A stretch of DNA of 64,000 nucleotides, taken from contig NZ_CP109479.1 in assembly GCF_036227485.1 (NCBI RefSeq), positions 2,480,001 through 2,544,000 of the forward strand, read 5' to 3'. The position numbers and the translations under genes are program-made. The DNA is from Streptomyces sp. NBC_01451. GTDB lineage: Bacteria; Actinomycetota; Actinomycetes; Streptomycetales; Streptomycetaceae. The notes beneath the pieces were generated by a model. It was not told the origin of the DNA and ran no database searches. It was given only the letters and a program-made list of their open reading frames with translations. Of the stretch, positions 10,598-18,886 are shown in pieces. The stretch's first letter is position 1; each line of letters starts with the position of its first letter.

Positions 10598-10906
10598 TCA
10601 GCCGCCCGGGAGCTCCAGATCGCTCTTGTTCAGCTCCTCGATGTTCACGTCCTTGAACGTGAGTACCCGTACCTGCTTCACGAACCGGGCCGGCCGGTAC
10701 ATGTCCCACACCCAGGCGTCCGCCATGGACACCTCGAAGAACACCTCGCCCTGGACCGAGTGCACCTGCATCTCGTAGTCGTTGGTGAGGTAGAAGCGCC
10801 GTTCGGTCTCGATCACATATTTGAACAGACCGACGACATCGCGGTACTCCCGGTAGAGCTTCAGCTCCATCTCGGTCTCGTACTTCTCGAGGTCCTCGGC
10901 GCTCAT
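10598..10906 (-). CDS. DUF2469 family protein
   Basis: A 102-residue acidic protein, [40 protein letters not shown]..., the DUF2469 family found almost only in actinobacteria, of unknown function. It contains many aromatic residues ([17 protein letters not shown]) and no membrane segment. ATG 10906 was chosen at the conserved N-terminus over a frame extension to 11062. It lies 55 bases after the Nudix gene in the sipZ operon. Confidence 0.88.
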   Translation of the reverse strand: MSAEDLEKYETEMELKLYREYRDVVGLFKYVIETERRFYLTNDYEMQVHSVQGEVFFEVSMADAWVWDMYRPARFVKQVRVLTFKDVNIEELNKSDLELPGG

Positions 10907-10961
10907 GGCATGTTCCCCTTCAGCCGTGCGTCCCCCCATTGTGCGCCAGTGCCGCGAGCCA

Positions 10962-11486
10962 CTAGACGATTTCCGTGTCGAGGGTCTCGGGCATGGCCGG
11001 GGGACCTTCGTCGAGCACCTTGCGCAGGAGCTCGGCGAGTCTGGTCGGATACACCGTCTCATGTGCCCGGGTCAGTTCCTGGCACGTCCACCAGCGCGCT
11101 CCGGCGACACTTCGCCGTTCCAGCTCCGTGAGACCCGTGGCCCGGGTCTCCGTTCTCTCCGTACGGGCCAGGTAGTACCACTCGTCCTGGTCCCAGCGCC
11201 GCCCCGCGAACGGGAAGGAGCACCTGCGCCGCCACAGCACCGGACCGAGTTCGACCTCGGTGATGCCGGTCTCCTCCGCGAGTTCCCGCAGTGCGGCCTC
11301 CTCGCGCGTCTCGGCGCCCTCCAGACCGCCGCCGGGAGTGAACCACCAGTCGTCGGCCGGATCGTCCGGCTCGTGCCCGTGCAGCAGCAGAATCCGATCC
11401 CGGGGGTCGAGGAGCACGATCCGGGACACCCTGCGTACACCGCCGGCGTGCGAGTCGTCGGCAGCGCCCACCGGCTCAGCGGGCAC
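10962..11486 (-). CDS. Nudix hydrolase
   Basis: Hydrolyses a nucleoside diphosphate linked to another moiety; the substrate cannot be read from sequence. A complete Nudix box (GLEGA-E-TREEAAL-RELAEETGI pattern) sits near residue 55 in the 174-residue product. GTG 11486 begins VPAEPVGAADDSH, lies 7 bases after GGAG, and overlaps the sipZ end by 11 bases; the track of this frame to 11555 would overlap more. Position suggests co-transcription behind sipZ. Confidence 0.88.
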   Translation of the reverse strand: MPAEPVGAADDSHAGGVRRVSRIVLLDPRDRILLLHGHEPDDPADDWWFTPGGGLEGAETREEAALRELAEETGITEVELGPVLWRRRCSFPFAGRRWDQDEWYYLARTERTETRATGLTELERRSVAGARWWTCQELTRAHETVYPTRLAELLRKVLDEGPPAMPETLDTEIV

Positions 11487-12225
11487 CGGCAGGCTCCGCC
11501 ACCACGGCAGAGCGCCGCTTCTTCGCCGCCCGGTCGGCGATCGCCCCGTAGGCACCGCCGCCCAGGACGAGCACCCCGCCCACCACGATCGCGACGGTGA
11601 GCAGCCGCAGCGGACCCGGCGTGGACAGGCCCCCCAGCGATTCGAAGCCCGTGGGACGGGCCAGCATGCCGTTCATGGGCCACACCACCGCGTCGACGCG
11701 GGCCTCCACCCCGCTGCGGTCCACCGTGCCGTTGAAGGCCTCCGTCAGGTGGGCCGTGGAGTCCAGGGAGCCGGTGCGTTCGTCGCCGAGCAGGAACAGG
11801 CGTCCCTTGGGGACCGTGATCGACGGGATGCCGGTCAGCTCGGCGAGCTGGCCCTTGCGCAGGTAGGACTCCTGGATCTGCTTGCCGTTGACGACCAGCT
11901 TGCCGTCCGTGCAGCAGGAGACCGTGTCGCCGCCCACGGCCACGACCCGCTTGACCAGGGGCATGTCGCCCCAACTCGCCTGCCTGAAGACCACGACGTC
12001 ACCGCGCTTGATCTCGTCGCCGTCGACCCGCTGGGCCAGCACCCGGTCACCGGCCACGATGGTGGGCGACATGGAGTCCGTCGGCACGGTGTACGGCCGG
12101 TAGAGGATCGCGCCCCAGACGAAACCGCCGAGGAAGAGCACACAGCCGAGGGCCATGGCCAGTCCCGACAGCTTGCTGCCGAGCCGTCCATGGCCCTCGT
12201 CCGTACGTGCCGTCGTGCTGCTCAT
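11476..12225 (-). CDS. sipZ: type I signal peptidase SipZ
   Basis: Cleaves signal peptides of exported proteins at the outer membrane face. The 249-residue form (MSSTTARTDEGHG) has one N-terminal membrane segment (LAMALGCVLFLGGFVWGAILY), the catalytic Ser near residue 51 in PTDSMSPTI, the Lys near 92 in LVKRVVAVGGD, the GDERTGSLDS box, and a C-terminal membrane segment (LLTVAIVVGGVLVLGGGAY). A longer start at 12288 is possible. In S. lividans, sipZ heads an operon with three unrelated genes, which fits the Nudix, DUF2469 and yraN genes behind it. Confidence 0.93.
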   Translation of the reverse strand: MSSTTARTDEGHGRLGSKLSGLAMALGCVLFLGGFVWGAILYRPYTVPTDSMSPTIVAGDRVLAQRVDGDEIKRGDVVVFRQASWGDMPLVKRVVAVGGDTVSCCTDGKLVVNGKQIQESYLRKGQLAELTGIPSITVPKGRLFLLGDERTGSLDSTAHLTEAFNGTVDRSGVEARVDAVVWPMNGMLARPTGFESLGGLSTPGPLRLLTVAIVVGGVLVLGGGAYGAIADRAAKKRRSAVVAEPAGAR

Positions 12226-12315
12226 CCCAGTGTTCCCCCAGTTCGGAGAAGCGATCCCCGTGGCCCCTGTGCCGACTGGCGGGGCCACGGAAGATCGGCT
12301 GTCTGGGACGGCACC

Positions 12316-13335
12316 CTACCCGGCGGTACCCGACCCGGGAACACCGGAGTTTCCGACGGTAACGGGAGCGGCAGGACGACCGCCCGCGCGACGCCTGCGC
12401 CACAGGACCAGCGGGACGGCGCCCGCGAGGCCCAGCGCGCCCGGAGCGGCGGCGCTCAGGTTCTGGTCGAACGTGTCGGGAATCGGCAGCGTGTCCCAGC
12501 GGGTGGGCGGCCAGGCGACCACGATGGCGCGGCCCACCACGTTGTCCACGGGGACGAAGCCCGCGTTCTTGTCCTCCTGGTGGTACCGGGAGTCCAGCGA
12601 GTTCTGCCGGTGGTCACCCATGACCCAGATTTTGCCCGTGGGTACCGTCACCTTGAACTGGCCGCCCTGGTCGTCGACGCTGCACGGGGTGTTGCCCGCG
12701 TACACGTAGGGCTCGTCGAGCGCCTTGCCGTTGACCTTCAGCGGGCCCGTCCCGTTGCACTCGATGGTGTCGCCGCCGACGCCGATGACGCGCTTGATGA
12801 GGTCCTTCTCGTTGGCGGACGGCATCAGGCCGATCCAGCCGAGGACCCGCTGCACGGGGTTCGGTTCGACGGTCGGCTCGCCGGCCAGCCAGTCGGCGGG
12901 ATCGTGGAAGACGACGACCTCACCGCGCTCGGGCTCGGAGCCGAACCACGGGGTGAGCTTGTCGACCAGGACCCGGTCGCCCTGCTCCAGCGTGTGCTGC
13001 ATGGAGTCCGAGGGGATGGAGAACGCCTGGACGAGGAAGGTCTTGATCAGCAGCGCGAGCACCAGCGCGATGCCGATGAGCAGCGGCAACTCCTTCCAGA
13101 AGGAGCGCTGCTTCCTGGGCTTGTGGCCGGACTCGTCGAGGTCCCGCGCCGTGTCGTCCCCGGAGTCCCCGCTGCCCGTCCCGGAGGACCCTGAGCCGCT
13201 GCCGACAAGCCCTGGGGCCCCGGAGTCACTCTCGGCGGGGACGGTGTCCTCTGCGGCCGGTGGAACCGGCTCCGCGGGGCGCTGTTCCTCGGGGCCGTCC
13301 TGTCCGGACCGTGCGCCGACCGCCAAATCCCCCAC
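12316..13335 (-). CDS. sipY: type I signal peptidase SipY
   Basis: Membrane signal peptidase of 339 residues with an unusually long acidic, Gly/Ser-rich cytoplasmic tail of ~75 residues before the membrane anchor (LPLLIGIALVLALLIKTFLVQAF). Catalytic Ser ~111 is in IPSDSMQHTL and Lys ~181 in DLIKRVIGVGGD; GDHRQNSLDSRYH follows. GTG 13335 lies 6 bases after GAGGAG and is preferred to GTG 13341, which abuts it. The C-terminus has a second hydrophobic stretch (APGALGLAGAVPLVLW). The start lies inside the sipX reading frame (see findings). Confidence 0.93.
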   Translation of the reverse strand: MGDLAVGARSGQDGPEEQRPAEPVPPAAEDTVPAESDSGAPGLVGSGSGSSGTGSGDSGDDTARDLDESGHKPRKQRSFWKELPLLIGIALVLALLIKTFLVQAFSIPSDSMQHTLEQGDRVLVDKLTPWFGSEPERGEVVVFHDPADWLAGEPTVEPNPVQRVLGWIGLMPSANEKDLIKRVIGVGGDTIECNGTGPLKVNGKALDEPYVYAGNTPCSVDDQGGQFKVTVPTGKIWVMGDHRQNSLDSRYHQEDKNAGFVPVDNVVGRAIVVAWPPTRWDTLPIPDTFDQNLSAAAPGALGLAGAVPLVLWRRRRAGGRPAAPVTVGNSGVPGSGTAG

Positions 13336-14308
13336 GTCCACTCCTCACTCCGAACCGCCGCCTGCGCCGGATGCGACGCAGGCCCACCACTCCCATAACG
13401 AGCGGGAGTTCCGCAGGGGTCGGGAGCGGGATCGATCCATACCGATCCGCGGAAGCCACCCTATGCGACGAGCCGAGGGCGGTGGCCGACCCACCCGGCA
13501 CCGAGGAGAACGTGTCCGGCTCCTCCAGCTGGGTCCAGTGGCCGAACGGCCAGGCGATGACCATGGCCCGGCCCACGACGGAACTCTCGGACACGGTGCC
13601 GCTGTACGCCTCGGTGCGGTGGTAGCGGGAGTCGGCGGAGTTGGCCCGGTGGTCGCCCATGACGAAGAGGCGTCCCTCGGGAACCTTCACCTCGAAGGTG
13701 AACGAGGACGGCTTGTTGCCGGGGTGGATGTAGGTCGTCTCGTTGAGCGGCATGCCGTTGACGGTCACGCGGCCCTCGGAGTCACAGCACTTGACGGTGT
13801 CGCCGCCGACCGCGACGACCCGCTTGATGAGGTCCTTCTCGTTGTCCGAGGGCAGCAGGCCGATGAAGGTGAGCCCCTGCTTGACCTGCTTGACGACGAT
13901 GGGGTCCTCGCTCTTCGCGGTGGTCGGCTCGTCGTCGAGCCAGCCGCCGGGGTCCTTGAAGACGACGACGTCGCCGCGCTGGGGCTTGGAGCCGAACCAG
14001 GGGGTGAACTTGTCCACGAGGACCCGGTCGCCGATCTGGATCGTGTTCTCCATCGAACCCGACGGGATGACGAACGCCTGCACGAGGAAGGTCTTCAGGA
14101 CCAGCGCGATGAGGACCGCGACACCGACCAGGAGGGGTATCTCCTTGACGGCCGAGCGCCGTCTGCGCCGCTTGACCTTGCGCTGGAGCTTGCGCCGCTC
14201 GGCCCGTCCCGGCCTTGCGGCGGCACCGGAGGCCCGGCGCGAGCCGGTGGGCAGCAGTTGGTCTGCGACGGTGCTGGGAGCGCCGCGCGGTTTGCCGCGA
14301 TTACCCAT
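13226..14308 (-). CDS. sipX: type I signal peptidase SipX
   Basis: 360 residues with a basic N-terminus, membrane anchor (IPLLVGVAVLIALVLKTFLVQAF), catalytic Ser ~85 in IPSGSMENTI, Lys ~162 in DLIKRVVAVGGD, and GDHRANSADSRYH. ATG 14308 overlaps the sipW stop by 8 bases. The last ~40 residues are Arg/Gly-rich and overlap sipY by 110 bases, which is odd: a one-base shift near 13355-13370 would instead end the protein at a TGA just before sipY. Either a real extension or a frameshift is possible. Confidence 0.9.
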   Translation of the reverse strand: MGNRGKPRGAPSTVADQLLPTGSRRASGAAARPGRAERRKLQRKVKRRRRRSAVKEIPLLVGVAVLIALVLKTFLVQAFVIPSGSMENTIQIGDRVLVDKFTPWFGSKPQRGDVVVFKDPGGWLDDEPTTAKSEDPIVVKQVKQGLTFIGLLPSDNEKDLIKRVVAVGGDTVKCCDSEGRVTVNGMPLNETTYIHPGNKPSSFTFEVKVPEGRLFVMGDHRANSADSRYHRTEAYSGTVSESSVVGRAMVIAWPFGHWTQLEEPDTFSSVPGGSATALGSSHRVASADRYGSIPLPTPAELPLVMGVVGLRRIRRRRRFGVRSGRGGFGGRRTVRTGRPRGTAPRGAGSTGRRGHRPRRE

Positions 14309-15017
14309 GGACACCGTCCGCGGCGGGCACACGCGCGTACGCGCCGGGTCGGTGCAGACGGGTCCAGTGCTCGCTGGGCCAGCCGATCCAGTCGGCCCGG
14401 CCGATCACTCTGCCGACGGGAACCATGCCGCCGCCCGGCGAACCCAGATGGTCGCGGGAGTCGCTGGAGTCGCTGCGGTGGTCTCCCAGGAGGAAGAGCG
14501 CGCCCTCGGGCACCACCACGTCGAAGGACACCGTGGACGGGCTGTCACCGGGGTAAAGGAACGTCGACTCGTCGACCGACCGGCCGTTCACCTCGATTCT
14601 CCCCTCCTTGTCGCAGCAGAGCACGTGGTCTCTCCCCACACCCACAACGCGCTTGATGTAGTCGGCGTGCCCGAAGTAGCCGGTTCCGTCGAACACGACG
14701 ACGTCACCGCGCTGCGGCTCGGCACCGAAACGGTACGCGAACTTATTTACGAGAACGCGGTCCCCGATCCTCAATCCGCCCTCCATCGAGCGGCTGGGAA
14801 TTTCGAACGGCTGGATGACGAACCTGCTGAAGAGGAGCAGAAACAGCAGAAAAACCAGCACGGTCAGGGTGAACCTTCCGCCCGGGAGCCACTCGGCCGC
14901 CCTGGACACCAACGCAAAACGCGACCGGTCCTCCGGCCCCTCGGTGTCCGAGATCTCCTCGGATCGAGCAGGGCGGGAGGAGCGGTCGCGCTCCGTCGGC
15001 TGTGCTTCGGTGTCCAT
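14301..15017 (-). CDS. sipW: type I signal peptidase SipW
   Basis: The first of the sip genes after rplS, 238 residues. Anchor FTLTVLVFLLFLLLFSRFVI; catalytic Ser 77 in IPSRSMEGG and Lys 123 in YIKRVVGVGRD; GDHRSDSSDSRDH box conserved. Unlike SipX and SipZ, no C-terminal membrane segment follows. sipW, sipX and sipY are overlapping or nearly so, consistent with the sipWXY operon known from S. lividans. Confidence 0.93.
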   Translation of the reverse strand: MDTEAQPTERDRSSRPARSEEISDTEGPEDRSRFALVSRAAEWLPGGRFTLTVLVFLLFLLLFSRFVIQPFEIPSRSMEGGLRIGDRVLVNKFAYRFGAEPQRGDVVVFDGTGYFGHADYIKRVVGVGRDHVLCCDKEGRIEVNGRSVDESTFLYPGDSPSTVSFDVVVPEGALFLLGDHRSDSSDSRDHLGSPGGGMVPVGRVIGRADWIGWPSEHWTRLHRPGAYARVPAADGVHG

Positions 15018-15077
15018 CGGGGCAGGATGTTATCCGGCCCCGATGTGAGCCTTCTTTGTATCGGGCTCGCCGAAAGC

Positions 15078-15428
15078 TCAGTTGTCGCGCTTCTCCTTGA
15101 TCTTCGCGGCCTTGCCGCGCAGCTCACGGAGGTAGTACAGCTTGGCGCGACGCACGTCACCACGCGTGACCAGCTCGATCTTCTCGACGATCGGGGTGTG
15201 CACCGGGAAGGTGCGCTCCACGCCGACGGAGAACGAGACCTTGCGGACCGTGAAGGTCTCACGGACACCGGCGCCCTGGCGGCGGATGACCACGCCCTTG
15301 AACTGCTGCACACGGGAGCGGTTGCCCTCGATGACGCGGACGTGGACGTTGACGGTGTCACCCGGGCGGAAGGCCGGGATGTCGGTGCGCAGCGACGCGG
15401 AGTCGACGGAGTCGAGCAGGTGAGACAT
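15078..15428 (-). CDS. rplS: 50S ribosomal protein L19
   Basis: Large-subunit protein at the subunit interface, 116 residues from [52 protein letters not shown]. The ATG at 15428 matches other Streptomyces L19; an upstream GTG at 15455 adds nine residues. It ends the rpsP-khpA-rimM-trmD-rplS group, about 130 bases after trmD, and is followed 60 bases later by sipW. Confidence 0.97.
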   Translation of the reverse strand: MSHLLDSVDSASLRTDIPAFRPGDTVNVHVRVIEGNRSRVQQFKGVVIRRQGAGVRETFTVRKVSFSVGVERTFPVHTPIVEKIELVTRGDVRRAKLYYLRELRGKAAKIKEKRDN

Positions 15429-15561
15429 TTCGTCTGCTTTCTTCGCTGATGCCACAGGTCATCAACGGGAGCTTGAATTTCGGAAGGATGCTGTCCGTGC
15501 CGGGGCGGGCGTCGTGTCCCCCCGTGGCAGGGGCGCACGCCGGACGACGCACAACAGCGAC

Positions 15562-16383
15562 CTATTCTTCCACGCCCGTCGGCCTACGCCAAAATCGGCC
15601 GTCGGCTGACGGATGCCACCCCATGATGGAGAGCGTTTCGCGGTCCTTCTTGTCGAAGGCCGACGCCGCGGTCTGTTCGATCAGGTCGGGCCGGTTGGCC
15701 GCCGTACGGCGCAGCGCCTCGTCCCGGCGCCAGCGCGCGATCTTTCCGTGGTGGCCGCTGAGCAGCACGTCGGGGATCTCCCGGCCACGCCACTGGGGCG
15801 GCTTGGTGAAGACGGGCCCCTCCAGGAGGTTGGCCATGGCACCCGGCGCGAAGGAGTCGTCCCGGTGCGACTCGGCGTTGCCGAGGACCCCGGGCAGCAG
15901 TCGCGCCACGGCCTCGGTGATCACCAGTACGGCCGCTTCCCCGCCGGCGAGCACGTAGTCGCCGATGGACACCTCGTACACCGGCATCCGCGTGGCGTAC
16001 TCGTCGATGACACGCCGGTCGATGCCCTCGTAGCGGGCGGGTGTGAACACCAGCCAGGGGCGCTCGGACAGTTCGACGGCGAGTGCCTGGGTGAAGGGCC
16101 GGCCGCTGGGCGTGGGCACGACCAGTGCGGGTGTCCGGGAGCCGGCCTCGTATCCGTCGGCGAGTACGTCGTCCAGGGCGTCGCCCCAGGGGTCGGTCTT
16201 CATGACCATTCCCGGGCCGCCGCCGTAGGGCGTGTCGTCGACCTTGTTGTGGCGGTCGTACGTCCAGTCCCGAAGATGATGCACGTGCACATTCAGCTGT
16301 CCACGCGTGCGTGCCTTGCCGACGAGCGAGACGTTCAGGGGTTCGAGGTACTCGGGGAAGATCGTGACGACGTCGAGACGCAT
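15562..16383 (-). CDS. trmD: tRNA (guanine37-N1)-methyltransferase
   Basis: Methylates G37 next to the anticodon with SAM, preventing +1 frameshifts. The 273-residue SPOUT enzyme starts [16 protein letters not shown] and has TPYGGGPGMVMK, the knot segment YVLAGGEAAVLVITEAVARLLPGVLG, and the C-terminal GHHGKIARWRRDEALRRT. Its ATG overlaps the rimM stop as TGATG, indicating coupling. Confidence 0.97.
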   Translation of the reverse strand: MRLDVVTIFPEYLEPLNVSLVGKARTRGQLNVHVHHLRDWTYDRHNKVDDTPYGGGPGMVMKTDPWGDALDDVLADGYEAGSRTPALVVPTPSGRPFTQALAVELSERPWLVFTPARYEGIDRRVIDEYATRMPVYEVSIGDYVLAGGEAAVLVITEAVARLLPGVLGNAESHRDDSFAPGAMANLLEGPVFTKPPQWRGREIPDVLLSGHHGKIARWRRDEALRRTAANRPDLIEQTAASAFDKKDRETLSIMGWHPSADGRFWRRPTGVEE

Positions 16384-16946
16384 CAGGCGTCGGCTCCCGA
16401 GGAGTCTTCGTCTTCCCGGGAAGAGACGACTTCCGCCTGGTCGTCGATCAGGCCCGGCGGCGGGTCGATGACCGCCCGCTGCTCCTCCAGGTCGATCTCC
16501 ACGACGATCTCCTGGACGAAGGGGATGTACACCTCGCTGCCGTCGGGGCGCTCCACGACGAACAGGTCCTGGGAGGGCAGGTGCGAGATCTCGGTGATGC
16601 GCCCGATCTCGGTGCCGTCGACCAGGACCACGTCCAGGTCCATCAGCTGGTGGTCGTAGTACTCGTCCTCGCCCTCGGGCAGTTCCTCGGGGTCGACGTC
16701 GGCGATCAGCAGGATGTTGCGGAGGGCCTCGGCGCCGGTCCGGTCGCGTACGCCCTCGAAGCGCAGCAGAAGCCGGCCGCTGTGGACGCGGCCGGTCTCG
16801 ATGGTCAGCGGGCCCGCCGTGGCGGGGTCGGTGGCCAGGACGGCACCCGGACCGAGCCGCAGTTCCGGCTCGTCGGTACGGACCTCGACGGTGACCTCGC
16901 CCTTGATGCCGTGGGCGCGGCCCACACGCGCGACTACGAGCTGCAC
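16383..16946 (-). CDS. rimM: 16S rRNA processing protein RimM
   Basis: Assists assembly of the 30S head with S19. The 187-residue product starts with GTG ([27 protein letters not shown]), containing the RimM GRAHGIKG motif, and has the PRC-barrel half [28 protein letters not shown] lies about 10 bases upstream. The last ~20 residues are acidic. Confidence 0.95.
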   Translation of the reverse strand: MQLVVARVGRAHGIKGEVTVEVRTDEPELRLGPGAVLATDPATAGPLTIETGRVHSGRLLLRFEGVRDRTGAEALRNILLIADVDPEELPEGEDEYYDHQLMDLDVVLVDGTEIGRITEISHLPSQDLFVVERPDGSEVYIPFVQEIVVEIDLEEQRAVIDPPPGLIDDQAEVVSSREDEDSSGADA

Positions 16947-17052
16947 TTTCTGGAATCTCCTGTCGTGTGCCTACGGCATTGCTGCGCAGACGACTACGGG
17001 CCGGGGACGGCCCAAGTGGCCATCCCCGGCCCGAGCCGGTGCTACGTGGTGA

Positions 17053-17292
17053 TCAGCGAACCTGGTCCACGTCGACGAGGTCGACACGGACACCGCGTCC
17101 GCCGATGGCACCCACGACGGTTCGCAGGGCACGCGCGGTACGGCCGTTGCGGCCGATCACCTTACCGAGGTCGTCTGGGTGAACCCTGACCTCCAGAACG
17201 CGCCCACGACGCAGCTCGCGCGAGGCGACCTGCACTTCGTCGGGGTTGTCGACGATGCCCTTCACGAGGTGCTCGAGAGCCTCCTCGAGCAT
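17053..17292 (-). CDS. single KH-domain RNA-binding protein (KhpA-like)
   Basis: A 79-residue protein consisting of one KH domain: VHPDDLGKVIGRNGRTARALRTVVGAIG carries the GxxG loop (IGRNGRTA). KhpA-type proteins bind RNA with the Jag/KhpB partner in other Gram-positive bacteria. It starts 2 bases after rpsP and precedes rimM by ~105 bases, its usual place in the rpsP-rimM-trmD operon. Confidence 0.92.
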   Translation of the reverse strand: MLEEALEHLVKGIVDNPDEVQVASRELRRGRVLEVRVHPDDLGKVIGRNGRTARALRTVVGAIGGRGVRVDLVDVDQVR

Positions 17293-17294
17293 GC

Positions 17295-17723
17295 TCAGGC
17301 CTCGGTCGGCGCAGCCGCAGAGGACTCGGCCGGAGCCTCGTCCTTCTTCTCGGCCTTCTTCTTCTGGGTGATGGCCTCACCCTTGCCCTCGTTGTCGCCG
17401 CCCAGGGCCTCGAACAGCGGACGGGCGGGCTTCGGAGCGGCCACGAGCAGCGGAGCCGGGGCCGGCAGGCCCTTGAACTTCTGCCAGTCGCCGGTCAGCT
17501 TGAGGATGGCGAGAACCGGCTCGGTCGGCTGCGCGCCGACACCCAGCCAGTACTGCGCACGCTCGGTGTCGACCTCGATGCGCGAGGGGTTCTGCACCGG
17601 GTGGTACAGGCCGATCTCCTCGATGGCCCGGCCATCACGGCGGGTACGGGAGTCGGCGACGACGATGCGGTAGTGAGGCGAACGGATCTTGCCCAGACGC
17701 TTCAGCTTGATCTTGACTGCCAC
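17295..17723 (-). CDS. rpsP: 30S ribosomal protein S16
   Basis: 142 residues from GTG 17723 ([42 protein letters not shown]), longer than the ~85-residue E. coli protein because of an Ala/Lys/Glu-rich tail. AGGAGAA lies upstream. The frame is open to 17969, but S16 begins at this GTG. It is the first gene of the translation cluster. Confidence 0.96.
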   Translation of the reverse strand: MAVKIKLKRLGKIRSPHYRIVVADSRTRRDGRAIEEIGLYHPVQNPSRIEVDTERAQYWLGVGAQPTEPVLAILKLTGDWQKFKGLPAPAPLLVAAPKPARPLFEALGGDNEGKGEAITQKKKAEKKDEAPAESSAAAPTEA

Positions 17724-17858
17724 GGGAGTGGGTTCTCCTGGATTTGACGTGGTTGGGCACGGCGAGATTGCCGCGTGGGGTTGCGGTACCCGAGTGCCCG
17801 ATGGACGCGTCAGCCGGAGGCGAGAGGGTTCCTGTGCGGCTGTCGAGTACAGCTGGCC

Positions 17859-17864
17859 ATTCTG
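17859..17864 (-). promoter_or_regulatory. possible rpsP -10 element
   Basis: The minus strand reads CAGAAT in the context gtggCAGAATggcc about 135 bases before rpsP. The hexamer resembles a vegetative Streptomyces -10; no clear -35 is seen. With the hairpin at 17910-17947 it accounts for the otherwise empty 17724-18032 gap. Confidence 0.3.
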
Positions 17865-17909
17865 CCACACCCTGCGGGTCGCGCCGTACCCGGGCAGCAC
17901 TTGGCCAGG

Positions 17910-17947
17910 CCTGTATGGGCACCCGGCACTCCGGGTGCCCATACAGG
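17910..17947. terminator. perfect 17-bp hairpin after the SprT-like gene
   Basis: cctgtatgggcacccgg (17910-17926) and its exact complement (17931-17947) flank a 4-base loop. It lies 86 bases downstream of the SprT-like gene on the minus strand and upstream of rpsP. No T-run follows in either direction, as is common for Streptomyces terminators. Confidence 0.7.
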
Positions 17948-18032
17948 CGACCGCCCGAGGACCGCGCACTCCCCCACGTGTTCATCCGGCACCCACGAGA
18001 TGCCGGGCTCGATCACGCGACGGGACGGGGTG

Positions 18033-18635
18033 TCAGGCGGCGCCCGCGCCCACGATCTCGGGGATGCGGAACGGCTTGCCGCAGCCGCCGCACACGATCG
18101 GAGCCTGTGCCAGCACCGACGGGACGACGCGCACGTTGCGGCCGCAGTCGCAGACGGCCTTCACACGCACCCCTCCCCCGGAGGAGCCGTGGCGGGCGGC
18201 CGGACCGCGGAAGGTGCGGGTCGTGTCGGTGGTGGTGGCCACGGTGTGCGCCTTCAGGGCGCGCTGCAGCCGCTCCATGGTGGGGCGGTAGCGCCGCTTG
18301 GCCTCGGGGTTGAGCGTGACCAGCGAGAAGCCGCTGCTGGGGTGCGGTTCCTCAGGGTGGTCCAGGCCCAGCTCCTCGGCGATCGCGAGGAATCTGCGGT
18401 TGTGGTAGCGGCCGGCCCGGGAGGTGTCGCGGACTCCACGGGCGGCTGCGATGCCATGGACTGCCTCATGAAGCAGTCGCTCGAAGGAGAGCGCGTGCCC
18501 GCAGGCGGACGACGACTCTCCGATCAGGGACTCGGGCGCGGCAAGATCGGGCAGCTCGGGGTGGTACCGCTGAATGTCGGCCCACGCCTGCGCCAGTTCT
18601 GCGGCGAGTACAGGTGGTGTCTGTGTCGTGCTCAC
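18033..18635 (-). CDS. SprT-like zinc metalloprotease-domain protein
   Basis: 200 residues. HEAVHGIAAARG at residues ~56-67 gives the HExxH zinc motif of SprT-like domains, and CDCG (162-165) with CGGCG (182-186) forms a C-terminal zinc ribbon. In eukaryotes SprT-family Spartan degrades DNA-protein crosslinks; the bacterial role is unknown. GTG 18635 (VSTTQTPPVL) was chosen, as the longer frame to 18698 has no support. It precedes the strong hairpin at 17910. Confidence 0.75.
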   Translation of the reverse strand: MSTTQTPPVLAAELAQAWADIQRYHPELPDLAAPESLIGESSSACGHALSFERLLHEAVHGIAAARGVRDTSRAGRYHNRRFLAIAEELGLDHPEEPHPSSGFSLVTLNPEAKRRYRPTMERLQRALKAHTVATTTDTTRTFRGPAARHGSSGGGVRVKAVCDCGRNVRVVPSVLAQAPIVCGGCGKPFRIPEIVGAGAA

Positions 18636-18886
18636 GTAATGACAACGAGCCTGAGTGCCGCTGTGTTCCGATTCCGGGCCATCCCAAATAATTTGCACGT
18701 ACCCGTCAGTTGCCGCTGATGCGTCCGGACGAGGGCGGGTGCGCTGATCTGCGGAGAAGCCTCACAGCTCATACCAAGCCGGTGCGTAGCCCCACGTACG
18801 ACCCGGCGCGTAGACGTTGTCCGCGCGCCGGGGTACCTGTGGTCGTCCGGTGCGCAAGAGGCGTTTCGGTCGCTCTCGTCGCCGCC

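Noticed and set aside
11260..13194. Long plus-strand frames opposite the sip genes, and similar antisense frames opposite smc, recG, ffh and glnD
   Set aside because: They have Arg/Ser/Pro-biased composition typical of the antisense of GC-rich codons, with no recognisable domain and no Shine-Dalgarno.
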